The notes: a model not told the origin generated them from the letters alone. Numbered from the stretch's first letter, positions 1 to 6,024 are shown. The stretch is 6,024 nt of DNA from Roseibacillus sp. (GCA_002723015.1 PBNG01000072.1:34417-40440); one strand, 5' to 3'. Made by a program: numbers and translations.

Positions 1-2041
1 CGCTGTTGAATATGCGATTATTGGGCTGGATCCAGCTACCATCGCCGTCGAAGTCAATCCACGCATCAAGGATACCGGTCATGGTTGGAAGCACCCGCAC
101 AAGAGCATACGACCCTGAGATCATCGGGGTGAGGAAGATGACTCCGTCCTCATCATCATTACCGTCAAGATCATCCCCAAGGCTCATCAGGCTTGGTTGA
201 CCGTCTAATTCGGAATCGATGGACTGGCCCAGATAAAGATCATCGATTTGATGGGAAGCTCCGACACCAACCGACGGTGGGTTCAACTGCCGAGTAGGGA
301 ATGGCTTTGGAGCATCACCCCAGTCGAGGAAGACGGGTGGCTGGTTGGGCTTGATATAAACCATGTGGTCCTCGACCTCTCCATCACTTGCGGGTCCAGT
401 AGGCCCAAGACCTCCAATTGAATTGATTCGGACCCGCGCAACCGTGTGCCCTGTCGAAGACGAGGAAGGGACCGTGAAACTATAGCTGTTGATACCGGGA
501 TTCGCAACCGCGTTGAGCACGATCTGCTCTCCAGCAGCCCATACCCCGTCACCATTGAAATCGAGGAAGGCATTGACATATCCGGGAGCTGAGGCAATCA
601 CGGAGACCACGGCTGGTGTACCTTGCTGCAGGGTCGTGAAGGCAACACCATCTTCATCATCCGTTCCGTCATTATCGTCGCCCAGCGCCATGGGACCCGG
701 TTGTCCATTGAGGTCTGCATCAACCAGCGCTCCCATGTAAAGACCGTTGGCAATCATATGACGAGCCCCATTGTTAACGTTTAAAGTTGGGTAAGAAGGA
801 TCAGGAGCATCACCCCAATCAAATTCTCCATTCGGTTGCCCCGGCTCAATCCCGATCTTGTAATCCTCCACCTCTCCGTCCGAGGACCCACCATCAGTAG
901 CCAGACCCCCACCAGAACTGATCCGGAAGCGGGCGTAGGTTCCACCCGTCGAGGCACCTGCAGGCACGAAGAAATTCATACTGTTCACCCCCGCCATAAC
1001 TGGATGCCCGACAAAGATCTGCTCGCTGGGATCGTTCCAATCTCCGTCGCCGTTGAAATCTACCCAGGCATCAATCCGCCCCGGCATGCTTGCCACTGCT
1101 TCAAGGGTAACATTCCCCCCAGTAAGAATTGCAGAGGTAAAGGTGATTCCATCCTCGTCATCGATGGCAGAATCCAGATCATCCCGAAGGGCGCTGGTTC
1201 CAGGTATTCCATCAGGTTCTGAGTCGACCGCAGTGCCCAGAATGAGGTCATTGGTCAGGAGATGATACGCACCACTGTTAGCTGCTGTCACCGGATAGGT
1301 AGCCGGAGCATCACCCCAGTCTGCCTCCAGGTTCGGATTTGGACCGGGATCGTCCTCAATCTTGACCTGATAATCTTCGACCTCTCCATCCTGAGCGGTC
1401 CCCACGGGGGCAAGCATCCCTTGAGAACTCAGGCGGAAACGGGCATAGGTCATCCCGCCAGGCGTCGAGGCAGGAACCGCAAAAGCGAGGGCATTCAGGT
1501 TTGCGGCCAGAGGCTCACCAGTGAAAATCTGCTCCCCGGGATCCATCCAGCTTCCGTTTCCATTAAAATCAACCCAGGCGTCGAGACGGCCCGGCCCTGA
1601 GGCCCAGACCTCGATCTCGGCCATGCCGCCGGGTTGCAGGGGACTGAGAAAAGCAACGCCGTCCTCGTCGTCGAATGGCCCCAATGCATCATCTCCGGTG
1701 GCAAAGAAGGTCGGTTGACCATCTATCTCGGTGTCGATCCGCGAGCCGAGGGTCAGGAGGAATCCGTCCGCCGATGGAGCCACAAAGTGGCGTGCTCCAT
1801 CATTGGCATGAAGAGTAGGGTAACTGGGATCAGGCGCATCTCCATAATCAAAATTCTGGGCTATTGGTGGAATGTCCGGGATATCCGGAAACCCGGGAAT
1901 ATCCGGGATCACTAAATTGATTCCGGTATCGAGCAGTTCGGTGACGCGATCAAGATCGAGCTCAAGAGTCTGGGCAGTCGCAAGGGGAACAGTTCCGAGG
2001 AAGGCTGCCAGTGAGAGGTTGAATAAGGTATTTGATTTCAT
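1..2041 (-). CDS. Secreted GEVED-type tandem repeat protein (3' end beyond window)
   Basis: The frame is open from ATG 2039-2041 to the left edge, giving 680 residues with no stop, so the C-terminus is missing. Residues 1-23 form a signal peptide (K2, hydrophobic LAAFLGTVPLA, likely cleavage ATA-Q after A23). Residues 46-60 are a PDIP-rich linker. A module then repeats from D65, D241, D408 and D573. Each copy opens with D(W/Y)GDAP, followed by DDEDG(V/I), an acidic D-F-(N/D)-G-(D/N)-G-x-W loop and a VPA...ARxR stretch; complete copies end in DGEVEDY (DGEVEDH in copy 3). This fits GEVED-domain proteins, which are typically very large secreted or surface proteins; the acidic loops suggest calcium binding by analogy with dockerin-like loops. 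The partner or substrate is unknown. The gene lies 185 bases downstream of the sialidase-like gene on the same strand and may be co-transcribed. A missing C-terminal anchor or sorting domain cannot be assessed. Confidence 0.93.
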   Translation of the reverse strand, partial: MKSNTLFNLSLAAFLGTVPLATAQTLELDLDRVTELLDTGINLVIPDIPGFPDIPDIPPIAQNFDYGDAPDPSYPTLHANDGARHFVAPSADGFLLTLGSRIDTEIDGQPTFFATGDDALGPFDDEDGVAFLSPLQPGGMAEIEVWASGPGRLDAWVDFNGNGSWMDPGEQIFTGEPLAANLNALAFAVPASTPGGMTYARFRLSSQGMLAPVGTAQDGEVEDYQVKIEDDPGPNPNLEADWGDAPATYPVTAANSGAYHLLTNDLILGTAVDSEPDGIPGTSALRDDLDSAIDDEDGITFTSAILTGGNVTLEAVASMPGRIDAWVDFNGDGDWNDPSEQIFVGHPVMAGVNSMNFFVPAGASTGGTYARFRISSGGGLATDGGSSDGEVEDYKIGIEPGQPNGEFDWGDAPDPSYPTLNVNNGARHMIANGLYMGALVDADLNGQPGPMALGDDNDGTDDEDGVAFTTLQQGTPAVVSVIASAPGYVNAFLDFNGDGVWAAGEQIVLNAVANPGINSYSFTVPSSSSTGHTVARVRINSIGGLGPTGPASDGEVEDHMVYIKPNQPPVFLDWGDAPKPFPTRQLNPPSVGVGASHQIDDLYLGQSIDSELDGQPSLMSLGDDLDGNDDEDGVIFLTPMISGSYALVRVLPTMTGILDAWIDFDGDGSWIQPNNRIFNS
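2..325 (-). repeat. GEVED module copy 4, cut by the window edge (D573 onward)
   Basis: The fourth module opens with DWGDAPKPFPT, carries NDDEDGV and the loop DFDGDGSW, and runs off the left edge before any GEVEDY motif. It proves that the array has at least four units. Confidence 0.85.
365..820 (-). repeat. GEVED module copy 3 (D408-H559)
   Basis: The third module opens with DWGDAPDPSYPT, carries TDDEDGV and the loop DFNGDGVW, and closes with DGEVEDH: His replaces the terminal Tyr seen in copies 1 and 2. The opening DPSYPTL is shared with copy 1 rather than copy 2. Confidence 0.85.
860..1321 (-). repeat. GEVED module copy 2 (D241-Y394)
   Basis: The second module opens with DWGDAPATYP, carries IDDEDGI and the loop DFNGDGDW, and closes with DGEVEDY. 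Its opening DNA (about 1304-1321) shares a near-identical block with the openings of copies 3 and 4, while the rest has diverged. That points to old duplication rather than recent expansion. Confidence 0.85.
1370..1849 (-). repeat. GEVED module copy 1 (D65-Y224)
   Basis: The first protein module opens with DYGDAPDPSYPT, carries FDDEDGV and the loop DFNGNGSW, and closes with DGEVEDY. It is followed by a short proline/asparagine linker (PGPNPN) before copy 2. Confidence 0.85.
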
Positions 2042-2050
2042 GGATGTAAG

Positions 2051-2059
2051 TCTTCTTCC
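2051..2059 (-). promoter_or_regulatory. Ribosome binding site of the GEVED protein gene
   Basis: On the minus strand GGAAGAAGA lies 9 bases before ATG 2041. It is a moderate Shine-Dalgarno match, and it supports this ATG together with the signal peptide that follows. Confidence 0.45.
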
Positions 2060-2226
2060 GGGCTTTCAACCGCAATTCTCCTGTCCCGATTTTCAGGAAG
2101 GTCTTGAGTTCCTGCTTTCCAGCACCGACGTCTCAATCTCCGAAACATCAGGTCCAGCCTTGTTCCTGCAACCGAACCCTCCCCAAGGGATAGCTTTAAC
2201 CGAGTGACGAAGGGATAACGTCCTGC

Positions 2227-3453
2227 CTAGCGCTCAACCTGCGTGCCCGGCTCCATGACCCAGGCGAAGTTGAAACGCGCCATCCAATCCTTGTTGGAGA
2301 GGAGATAAATAAACCCCTCACTGGGAGTCCCTTTCCTGCCCACCGCCAGCCACGTGTAATTGCCTGGCCCCTCCTTGACGAGACGACTGACAGGCCACGT
2401 CTCTCCCCCGTCGAGGCTCGCCCGGATCGTAATATCATCTCGCTTGTCCCTCTGTCCCGGAGCACTGAAGAGAAGGACTTCCTGTCCATTATATTGGAAC
2501 TTGGCGAGAGCCCCCTTGCATCCGTAGACGTCAGGCGGACCATCAAACAGCTCATCATCCTCCTTGGCCTCCACCCAGCTTTCCCCACCATCAAGGCTCT
2601 GACCCACTAATTTGTTACCCTCCCGGACATGAGTCCGGGCATTGTAGTAGATCCGGCCACCCTTCACTTCCAGAAGACCCGGCTCGGAGCTTCCAAGAAG
2701 AGAAAATGGTTGGCTGGGCGTCCATGTCATGCCTCCGTCATCACTGTAGAGGGCATTGCTGTAACGCTTGGCGAAATACTTTCGGCCCTGACCCTTGTTA
2801 AGGTAGACCCGGCTCCCATCCTCGTTGACAGCGCCCACGAAAACCTGAGAGGGCATCAGGAGGCGCCCTTTCTTCTTTCCGTGGCGGAGGGTAATTCCCG
2901 GGTCACAGCAGTAGGTGGTTGCCAGCCATCCATTAAGGTCGGGCTTGATAACCGTCTTCTCGGATCGCCATGTCTTTCCATGATCCAAGCTCCGGTAGAG
3001 GGTATCGCTGGGGGCCAGCCCCATCGCAAAGACCATGATCTCGCCGCTCATTTCATCCACCACGACGCTTCCAAGCTCACTCCATCCAACATGCTCTCCC
3101 TTGTAGCGCCCGTCGTCGGACATATCGGCCCCGATCGGCACCCGTTCACCAACCACGATCGGATCACTCCACGTTCTGCCTCCGTCTTCGCTCCGCTTCA
3201 CTTCCACTCGTTTCCGCTCCCGCTCCTCCTTGAACACCAGCACCGTCCCATCCATTGCGACCGCTAGATGCCCCATGACCGGAACCTCTTCCTCCCAGAT
3301 CTCATGAAACAGTTTCCTCTCGTCCGCTTGCAGGGGAATCCCGAGCATTCCTGCCGCGAAAAGAGTGGAAACACGCTGCCATCGAGGATTCACGACTCCA
3401 AGGTGACGAGGTTCCCGGAAGCTGACGAGCCGAAAGGAAGGTCCCAGTAGCAT
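2227..3453 (-). CDS. Exported sialidase-fold protein (BNR/Asp-box, GH33-like)
   Basis: The product is 408 residues from ATG 3451-3453 to TAG 2227-2229. Five Asp boxes (S-x-D-x-G-x-[TS]-W) lie near residues 88-95, 155-162, 237-244, 286-293 and 346-353, marking a sialidase-type beta-propeller. GH33-like landmarks are E257 in SEPGLLEV, R273 in YYNAR, R338/R344 in the stretch before the last box, and Y366 in NYTWLAV. The usual N-terminal F/YRIP arginine and following catalytic aspartate are not evident: the equivalent stretch reads VPVMGHLAVAMDGT...KEERERKR. The substrate is therefore uncertain. A hydrophobic stretch near residues 28-43 ending LQA-D suggests export behind a long Arg-rich N-region. 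ATG 3453 has an AGGTAG site 7 bases upstream. GTG 3391-3393 would give a tidier signal peptide but lacks a well-spaced site. An in-frame TTG at 3573 gives an unconvincing extension. The gene is divergent from the DUF1501 gene. Confidence 0.88.
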   Translation of the reverse strand: MLLGPSFRLVSFREPRHLGVVNPRWQRVSTLFAAGMLGIPLQADERKLFHEIWEEEVPVMGHLAVAMDGTVLVFKEERERKRVEVKRSEDGGRTWSDPIVVGERVPIGADMSDDGRYKGEHVGWSELGSVVVDEMSGEIMVFAMGLAPSDTLYRSLDHGKTWRSEKTVIKPDLNGWLATTYCCDPGITLRHGKKKGRLLMPSQVFVGAVNEDGSRVYLNKGQGRKYFAKRYSNALYSDDGGMTWTPSQPFSLLGSSEPGLLEVKGGRIYYNARTHVREGNKLVGQSLDGGESWVEAKEDDELFDGPPDVYGCKGALAKFQYNGQEVLLFSAPGQRDKRDDITIRASLDGGETWPVSRLVKEGPGNYTWLAVGRKGTPSEGFIYLLSNKDWMARFNFAWVMEPGTQVER

Positions 3454-3460
3454 TGTTGGA

Positions 3461-3466
3461 CTACCT
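3461..3466 (-). promoter_or_regulatory. Ribosome binding site deciding the sialidase-like start
   Basis: The minus-strand AGGTAG sits 7 bases before ATG 3453. It is the best-spaced site among the candidate starts (TTG 3573, ATG 3453, GTG 3393, ATG 3348), so it was used to choose the start. Confidence 0.45.
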
Positions 3467-3493
3467 AGTTGCTCTCTAAAAGCGGATTTCTCG

Positions 3494-3522
3494 CTTATGC
3501 AACAGGCCGGAGTATGAAACAA
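3494..3522 (-). promoter_or_regulatory. Weak promoter candidate for the sialidase-like gene
   Basis: On the minus strand TTGTTT (3517-3522) and CATAAG (3494-3499) are separated by exactly 17 bases. They match TTGACA at three positions and TATAAT at four. The implied transcript start near 3487 would leave a short leader before ATG 3453 and would exclude the TTG start at 3573. Matches this weak also arise by chance. Confidence 0.22.
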
Positions 3523-3536
3523 TAAAGAGTCGAAAA

Positions 3537-3567
3537 GGATCTCCCTTAGCGGAACACCGAGAGATCC
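3537..3567. repeat. 7-bp inverted repeat in the divergent intergenic region
   Basis: GGATCTC (3537-3543) and GAGATCC (3561-3567) are perfect inverted copies separated by 17 bases. They lie 35-65 bases before the DUF1501 ATG. The repeat could be a dyad operator read by both divergent genes or a hairpin in the DUF1501 leader. No U-tract follows, so it is not an intrinsic terminator. Confidence 0.4.
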
Positions 3568-3577
3568 GTGCAAATCC

Positions 3578-3590
3578 AGGAGAAGAGGAG
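3578..3590 (+). promoter_or_regulatory. Purine-rich ribosome binding site of the DUF1501 gene
   Basis: AGGAGAAGAGGAG contains two Shine-Dalgarno-like cores. The nearer, AGGAG 3586-3590, is 11 bases before ATG 3602. It supports this start, which also places the twin-arginine motif at the expected distance from the N-terminus. Confidence 0.55.
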
Positions 3591-3601
3591 TAGCAGTATC
3601 A

Positions 3602-4984
3602 ATGAATAAGCGCCGGCCAAACAGACCAACCTACCTGAATCGTCGGGATCTTCTTCGCGCCGGAGCCTTGGGGATGGGTCTGCCAGGATATCTTTCGCTC
3701 TCTCAGAAGACCAGTGCCCTCACACCACAGGAAACAAGTGGCTTCGGCAAGGCCCGCAGCTGCATCGTCATTTTTGCCTGGGGTGGCCTCAGCCATATTG
3801 ACACTCTTGATCTCAAACCAGATGCGGGCAGTAACATCAAGAGCGCCTTTGGATCCATTCCCACTACCATCCCGGGCTACCACGTCTGCGAGCACCTGCC
3901 CCTTCTCTCCAAGCAGGTTCATCGTATGACCCTGATCCGCAGCATGCACCATGATGCTCCCTCTCATCGCTCTGCTGCCTACTGGAATCTCACTGGTCAC
4001 GCCCCGGCCAAACCGGATAAGAACTGGCCTCGGACTCGCAAAGATTGGCCCAGTATCGGATCAATGGTGGCCCATGCCCGGCACGATCCCGGGAGTAAAC
4101 TCCCGGGGAACGTAGCCCTTCCGTATCCAATCTATGATGGTGGGTGGGCAAACGGCCAACATGCAGGATTCCTCGGGATGAAGTATGATCCGGTCATCAT
4201 GAAACCTGACGAAGGGAAGCCCTACGATGGGAAGTCTCCAGTCTCCGGACACCTCTCCTTTGACTTCATCGAGGGTGTGAATGAGCAACGCCTTGCAGAT
4301 CGCAGGAACCTCCTGACCCAGCTTTCCGGTAGTGCTCAGCCTACCGAGCCTCTCGAGCATTATCAGCAACGGGTCTTCGACATGCTCCTGGACGAAGAAA
4401 CCAGACGAGCCTTCAAGGTCGATGACGAACCGGAACGTCAACATCGCCGCTATGGATCTCACGTTCTCGGACAAAGTCTCCTCACCGCCAGACGACTCAC
4501 CGGAGCCGGAGTGCCTCTCGTTACGGTATATGCGGCAGCAGGAGACCTGAACGGAAGCGCGGGAGCCCACTTCGATACTCACGCGGATGGATACAACCGC
4601 CTTAAGAAGCAAATGCTCCCACCGCTGGATCAGGGCCTGTCGGCACTACTGGATGATCTGCATGAAAGCGGCCGCATTGATGACACCCTTGTAGTTCTGC
4701 TTACCGAATTCGGCCGCACTCCAAAGGTCAACGGTGCGGGGGGGAGGGATCATTACCCCAAGGTTTACACTGTGGGACTGGCTGGGGCCGGAATCAGCCA
4801 AGGCCTTCTCTACGGGACATCTGACAAGAGTGGCGCTTTCCCTGATAGTAAGGCCGCAACGCCGGCTGACCTCCACGCCAGTATCTTTCACGCCCTCGGG
4901 ATTCACCCGGAGCGATGGATCCATGACCTCGAGGATCGTCCTCTTCCAATGTGTGACGGGTCGGTTCTTCCCGTGTTTTCCTGA
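3602..4984 (+). CDS. DUF1501 domain protein with Tat signal
   Basis: The product is 460 residues, a normal length for DUF1501. Residues 13-21 (NRRDLLRAG) form a twin-arginine motif, followed by a short apolar stretch (ALGMGLPGYLSLS), so the protein is probably exported folded through Tat. The family signature is clear at both ends: near residues 54-73 CIVIFAWGGLSHIDTLDLKP, and near 368-386 TEFGRTP followed by GRDHYP, then LAGAGISQGLLYGTSD. DUF1501 is related to the alkaline phosphatase/sulfatase fold, and the conserved Asp, His, Glu and Arg in these motifs could bind metal; no reaction is established. In Planctomycetota and Verrucomicrobiota these genes usually follow a DUF1549/DUF1553 (PSCyt/PSD) gene, which is absent immediately upstream here. 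The gene is divergent from the sialidase-like gene, and a hydrolase gene follows 76 bases downstream on the same strand. No frameshift or internal stop is seen. Confidence 0.95.
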   Translation: MNKRRPNRPTYLNRRDLLRAGALGMGLPGYLSLSQKTSALTPQETSGFGKARSCIVIFAWGGLSHIDTLDLKPDAGSNIKSAFGSIPTTIPGYHVCEHLPLLSKQVHRMTLIRSMHHDAPSHRSAAYWNLTGHAPAKPDKNWPRTRKDWPSIGSMVAHARHDPGSKLPGNVALPYPIYDGGWANGQHAGFLGMKYDPVIMKPDEGKPYDGKSPVSGHLSFDFIEGVNEQRLADRRNLLTQLSGSAQPTEPLEHYQQRVFDMLLDEETRRAFKVDDEPERQHRRYGSHVLGQSLLTARRLTGAGVPLVTVYAAAGDLNGSAGAHFDTHADGYNRLKKQMLPPLDQGLSALLDDLHESGRIDDTLVVLLTEFGRTPKVNGAGGRDHYPKVYTVGLAGAGISQGLLYGTSDKSGAFPDSKAATPADLHASIFHALGIHPERWIHDLEDRPLPMCDGSVLPVFS

Positions 4985-5060
4985 CTGGCTCTCCTTTCGG
5001 CCAGGACTCGTGTCACCCCGGACTTGACGGAGCTCGTCTGGTCTCAAACCCTGCCAGCTA

Positions 5061-5260
5061 ATGAGAGTAACGCTAACAGCAGCCATGGCTTGGGTGGGAT
5101 ATTCCTATCCTCGATGGGAACCTTTGCGGCTCAGCCTGAGGGAGGAAAAATGATCAAGGTCATCCCGGCATAAGAGGAACGTATCCCCTACTGGCTCTAC
5201 CTGCCAGAGGATGGCCGGAGAAAAGACCGGAAACTTCCCGTCGTCGTCTTCCTGCACGGG
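5061..5260 (+). pseudogene. Disrupted 5' end of the esterase gene (frameshift and in-frame TAA)
   Basis: Two reading frames together spell a typical signal peptide. From ATG 5061 one frame reads MRVTLTAAMA; the adjacent frame, which is the frame of the downstream hydrolase, continues from TTG 5090 as LGGIFLSSMGTFAA then QPEGG. One missing base near 5088-5090 would join them. The hydrolase frame then runs KMIKVIPA to TAA 5171-5173, and after it EERIPYWLYLPEDG leads into the catalytic domain. The first frame stops at TGA 5151-5153. Thus two separate lesions interrupt an otherwise continuous coding sequence. Either the gene is decaying or the assembly has errors here. The residues after the TAA still look like conserved protein, so the loss would be recent. 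Confidence 0.65.
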
Positions 5261-5851
5261 ATGGGCGAAAGAGGGAACAACCTCGATCAGGTCCTTGCTC
5301 ACGGACCTCCTAAACTGATTGCCAGGGGAAAGAGCTTTCCCTTCATCATGATCGCTCCTCAATGCCCGAATGACGGCAACAGGGGAAGGCGAAACGCCAC
5401 CTCGTTCTGGTGGCACCCGGGGGGCCCTGTAGACAAGGTGAAGAATATCCTCGATTTCGAAAGCAATCGACTTGGAAACGTCGATCCCAACCGAATCTAC
5501 ATCACCGGACTGAGCATGGGTGGATTTGGAACCTACCAGATTGTGACCCGCTACCCGGACTATTTTGCAGCCGCCGCCCCCATCTGTGGACACGGCAACC
5601 GGATTAAGGACAAGGAGGCTTTTCAGAAGGCATTCTCCAGGATTCCGGTGTGGGCCTTTCACGGAGACAGGGATAACGTGGTCCGTCTCTCCGAGCAGAG
5701 GAAAACTATCACCCTTCTGGAGGAAGGCGGAGCCAATATCAAGTTTACCGTCTATCCGGGAGTTAGTCATGACTCGTGGACCCGGACCTACAACAACCCC
5801 GCACTCTACGAATGGCTCCTCTCGCAAAATAGAGCCTCCTCAAAGAGATAA
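5261..5851 (+). CDS. Alpha/beta-hydrolase, COG4099-like esterase/peptidase (intact catalytic part)
   Basis: From ATG 5261 to TAA 5849-5851 the frame gives 196 residues. The coding sequence clearly extends upstream to at least 5174: the bases just before 5261 encode LPVVVFLHG, the beta-strand and oxyanion motif that must belong to the fold, and the frame continues MGERGNN, typical of COG4099-like predicted peptidases and PHB-depolymerase-type esterases. In ATG 5261 numbering the nucleophile is S85 in GLSMGG, the acid D138 in HGDRDNVV, and the base H170 in PGVSHDSW. All three are present. The likely reaction is hydrolysis of an ester or amide in the periplasm or outside the cell, and the substrate is unknown. 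ATG 5261 is the only ATG after TAA 5171, but a product starting there would lack the first core strand and oxyanion residue and probably be inactive. Confidence 0.8.
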   Translation: MGERGNNLDQVLAHGPPKLIARGKSFPFIMIAPQCPNDGNRGRRNATSFWWHPGGPVDKVKNILDFESNRLGNVDPNRIYITGLSMGGFGTYQIVTRYPDYFAAAAPICGHGNRIKDKEAFQKAFSRIPVWAFHGDRDNVVRLSEQRKTITLLEEGGANIKFTVYPGVSHDSWTRTYNNPALYEWLLSQNRASSKR

Positions 5852-6024
5852 GCCGACCGTGACAGCATTCCTCGCAGGGATCACTCAATTTTCTTTCAGA
5901 ATCACGCCGTATTCATTCCGGGGCGATCAGGTCTCCTGAATCTCCGGCGGCCGGAGAGCCCCCATGAGTCCTGCGCTCTTCGCGCTAGGGCAGAACCCGC
6001 CATTCGTGAATGCCGGCAGAAACT
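5852..6024. other. Right-edge region without a supported gene
   Basis: After the hydrolase stop there is no convincing plus-strand gene. A plus frame from ATG 5964 is open to the edge but has no ribosome binding site. On the minus strand a frame of 31 codons is open from the right edge to TGA at 5927-5929 (ending RPPEIQET). It could be the tail of a convergent gene, but I do not recognise it. Confidence 0.4.
5941..5957. repeat. Compact GC-rich hairpin downstream of the esterase
   Basis: TCTCCGG (5941-5947) and CCGGAGA (5951-5957) form a perfect 7-bp stem with a three-base CGG loop. It lies 90 bases past the hydrolase stop. No T-run follows on either strand, so it is not a standard intrinsic terminator. 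It may stabilise transcript ends or be part of a dispersed intergenic repeat. Confidence 0.45.

Noticed and set aside
836..1600. Plus-strand open frames across the GEVED gene
   Set aside because: The minus-strand repeat protein is continuous here with regular motifs. The plus frames only reflect the repeated DNA.
1..2041. DNA repeats as a CRISPR array or mobile element
   Set aside because: The repeats are diverged protein modules in one continuous reading frame, with no uniform short repeats, spacers, terminal inverted repeats or transposase.
2094..2114. CAGGAA/TTCCTG inverted repeat between the two minus-strand genes
   Set aside because: It is a six-base stem with a nine-base loop and no T-run, and short repeats like this are expected by chance.
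2629..3267. Plus-strand open frame (212 codons) opposite the sialidase-like gene
   Set aside because: The minus strand carries five Asp boxes across the same stretch, so this is an antisense shadow.
3454..3573. Extension of the sialidase-like gene to an upstream TTG at 3573
   Set aside because: The added 40 residues look like no signal peptide or domain, the start is TTG, and ATG 3453 has a well-spaced AGGTAG site.
4061..4612. Minus-strand open frame (183 codons) within the DUF1501 gene
   Set aside because: It lies wholly within a clear DUF1501 coding sequence and shows no domain of its own.
4985..5004. CTGGC/GCCAG hairpin right after the DUF1501 stop as a terminator
   Set aside because: The stem is only five base pairs with a ten-base loop and no T-run follows.
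5105..5827. Long minus-strand open frame (240 codons) opposite the esterase
   Set aside because: The plus strand encodes a full hydrolase triad and motifs. The minus frame has no recognisable domain and is a shadow of biased codons.

Overview
The window looks like a piece of a Planctomycetota or Verrucomicrobiota genome, or a metagenome contig from that superphylum. The evidence is the gene content: a secreted protein built of tandem GEVED-type repeats, a BNR/Asp-box sialidase-fold protein, a Tat-exported DUF1501 protein and a COG4099-like esterase. No rRNA, tRNA or marker gene is present, so the phylum is inference. Base composition is moderately G+C rich with no visible sharp change.

Layout. 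(1) Positions 1-2041, minus strand: the N-terminal 680 residues of a large secreted repeat protein that continues past the left edge. It has a signal peptide, a PDIP-rich linker, three complete copies and the start of a fourth copy of a 165-176 residue module ending in DGEVEDY. (2) Positions 2042-2226: a short same-strand gap. (3) Positions 2227-3453, minus strand: an exported protein with five Asp boxes (sialidase superfamily). (4) Positions 3454-3601: a divergent intergenic region with ribosome binding sites for both neighbours, a 7-bp inverted repeat and a weak promoter candidate. (5) Positions 3602-4984, plus strand: a DUF1501 protein with a twin-arginine signal. (6) Positions 5061-5851, plus strand: an alpha/beta-hydrolase with a complete Ser-Asp-His triad, whose 5' end is broken by an apparent one-base frameshift and an in-frame TAA. 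(7) Positions 5852-6024: no supported gene, a compact GC hairpin, and a minus-strand reading frame open to the right edge.

How the genes may work together is inference. All four products carry, or once carried, an export signal, which would suit an extracytoplasmic glycan or ester scavenging function plus an adhesive repeat protein. The sialidase-like gene and the repeat-protein gene could be co-transcribed leftward, and the DUF1501 and hydrolase genes rightward. I see no clearly undescribed system. The points most worth checking are the broken esterase start, the atypical active site of the sialidase-like protein, and the DUF1501 gene without an adjacent DUF1549/DUF1553 partner.
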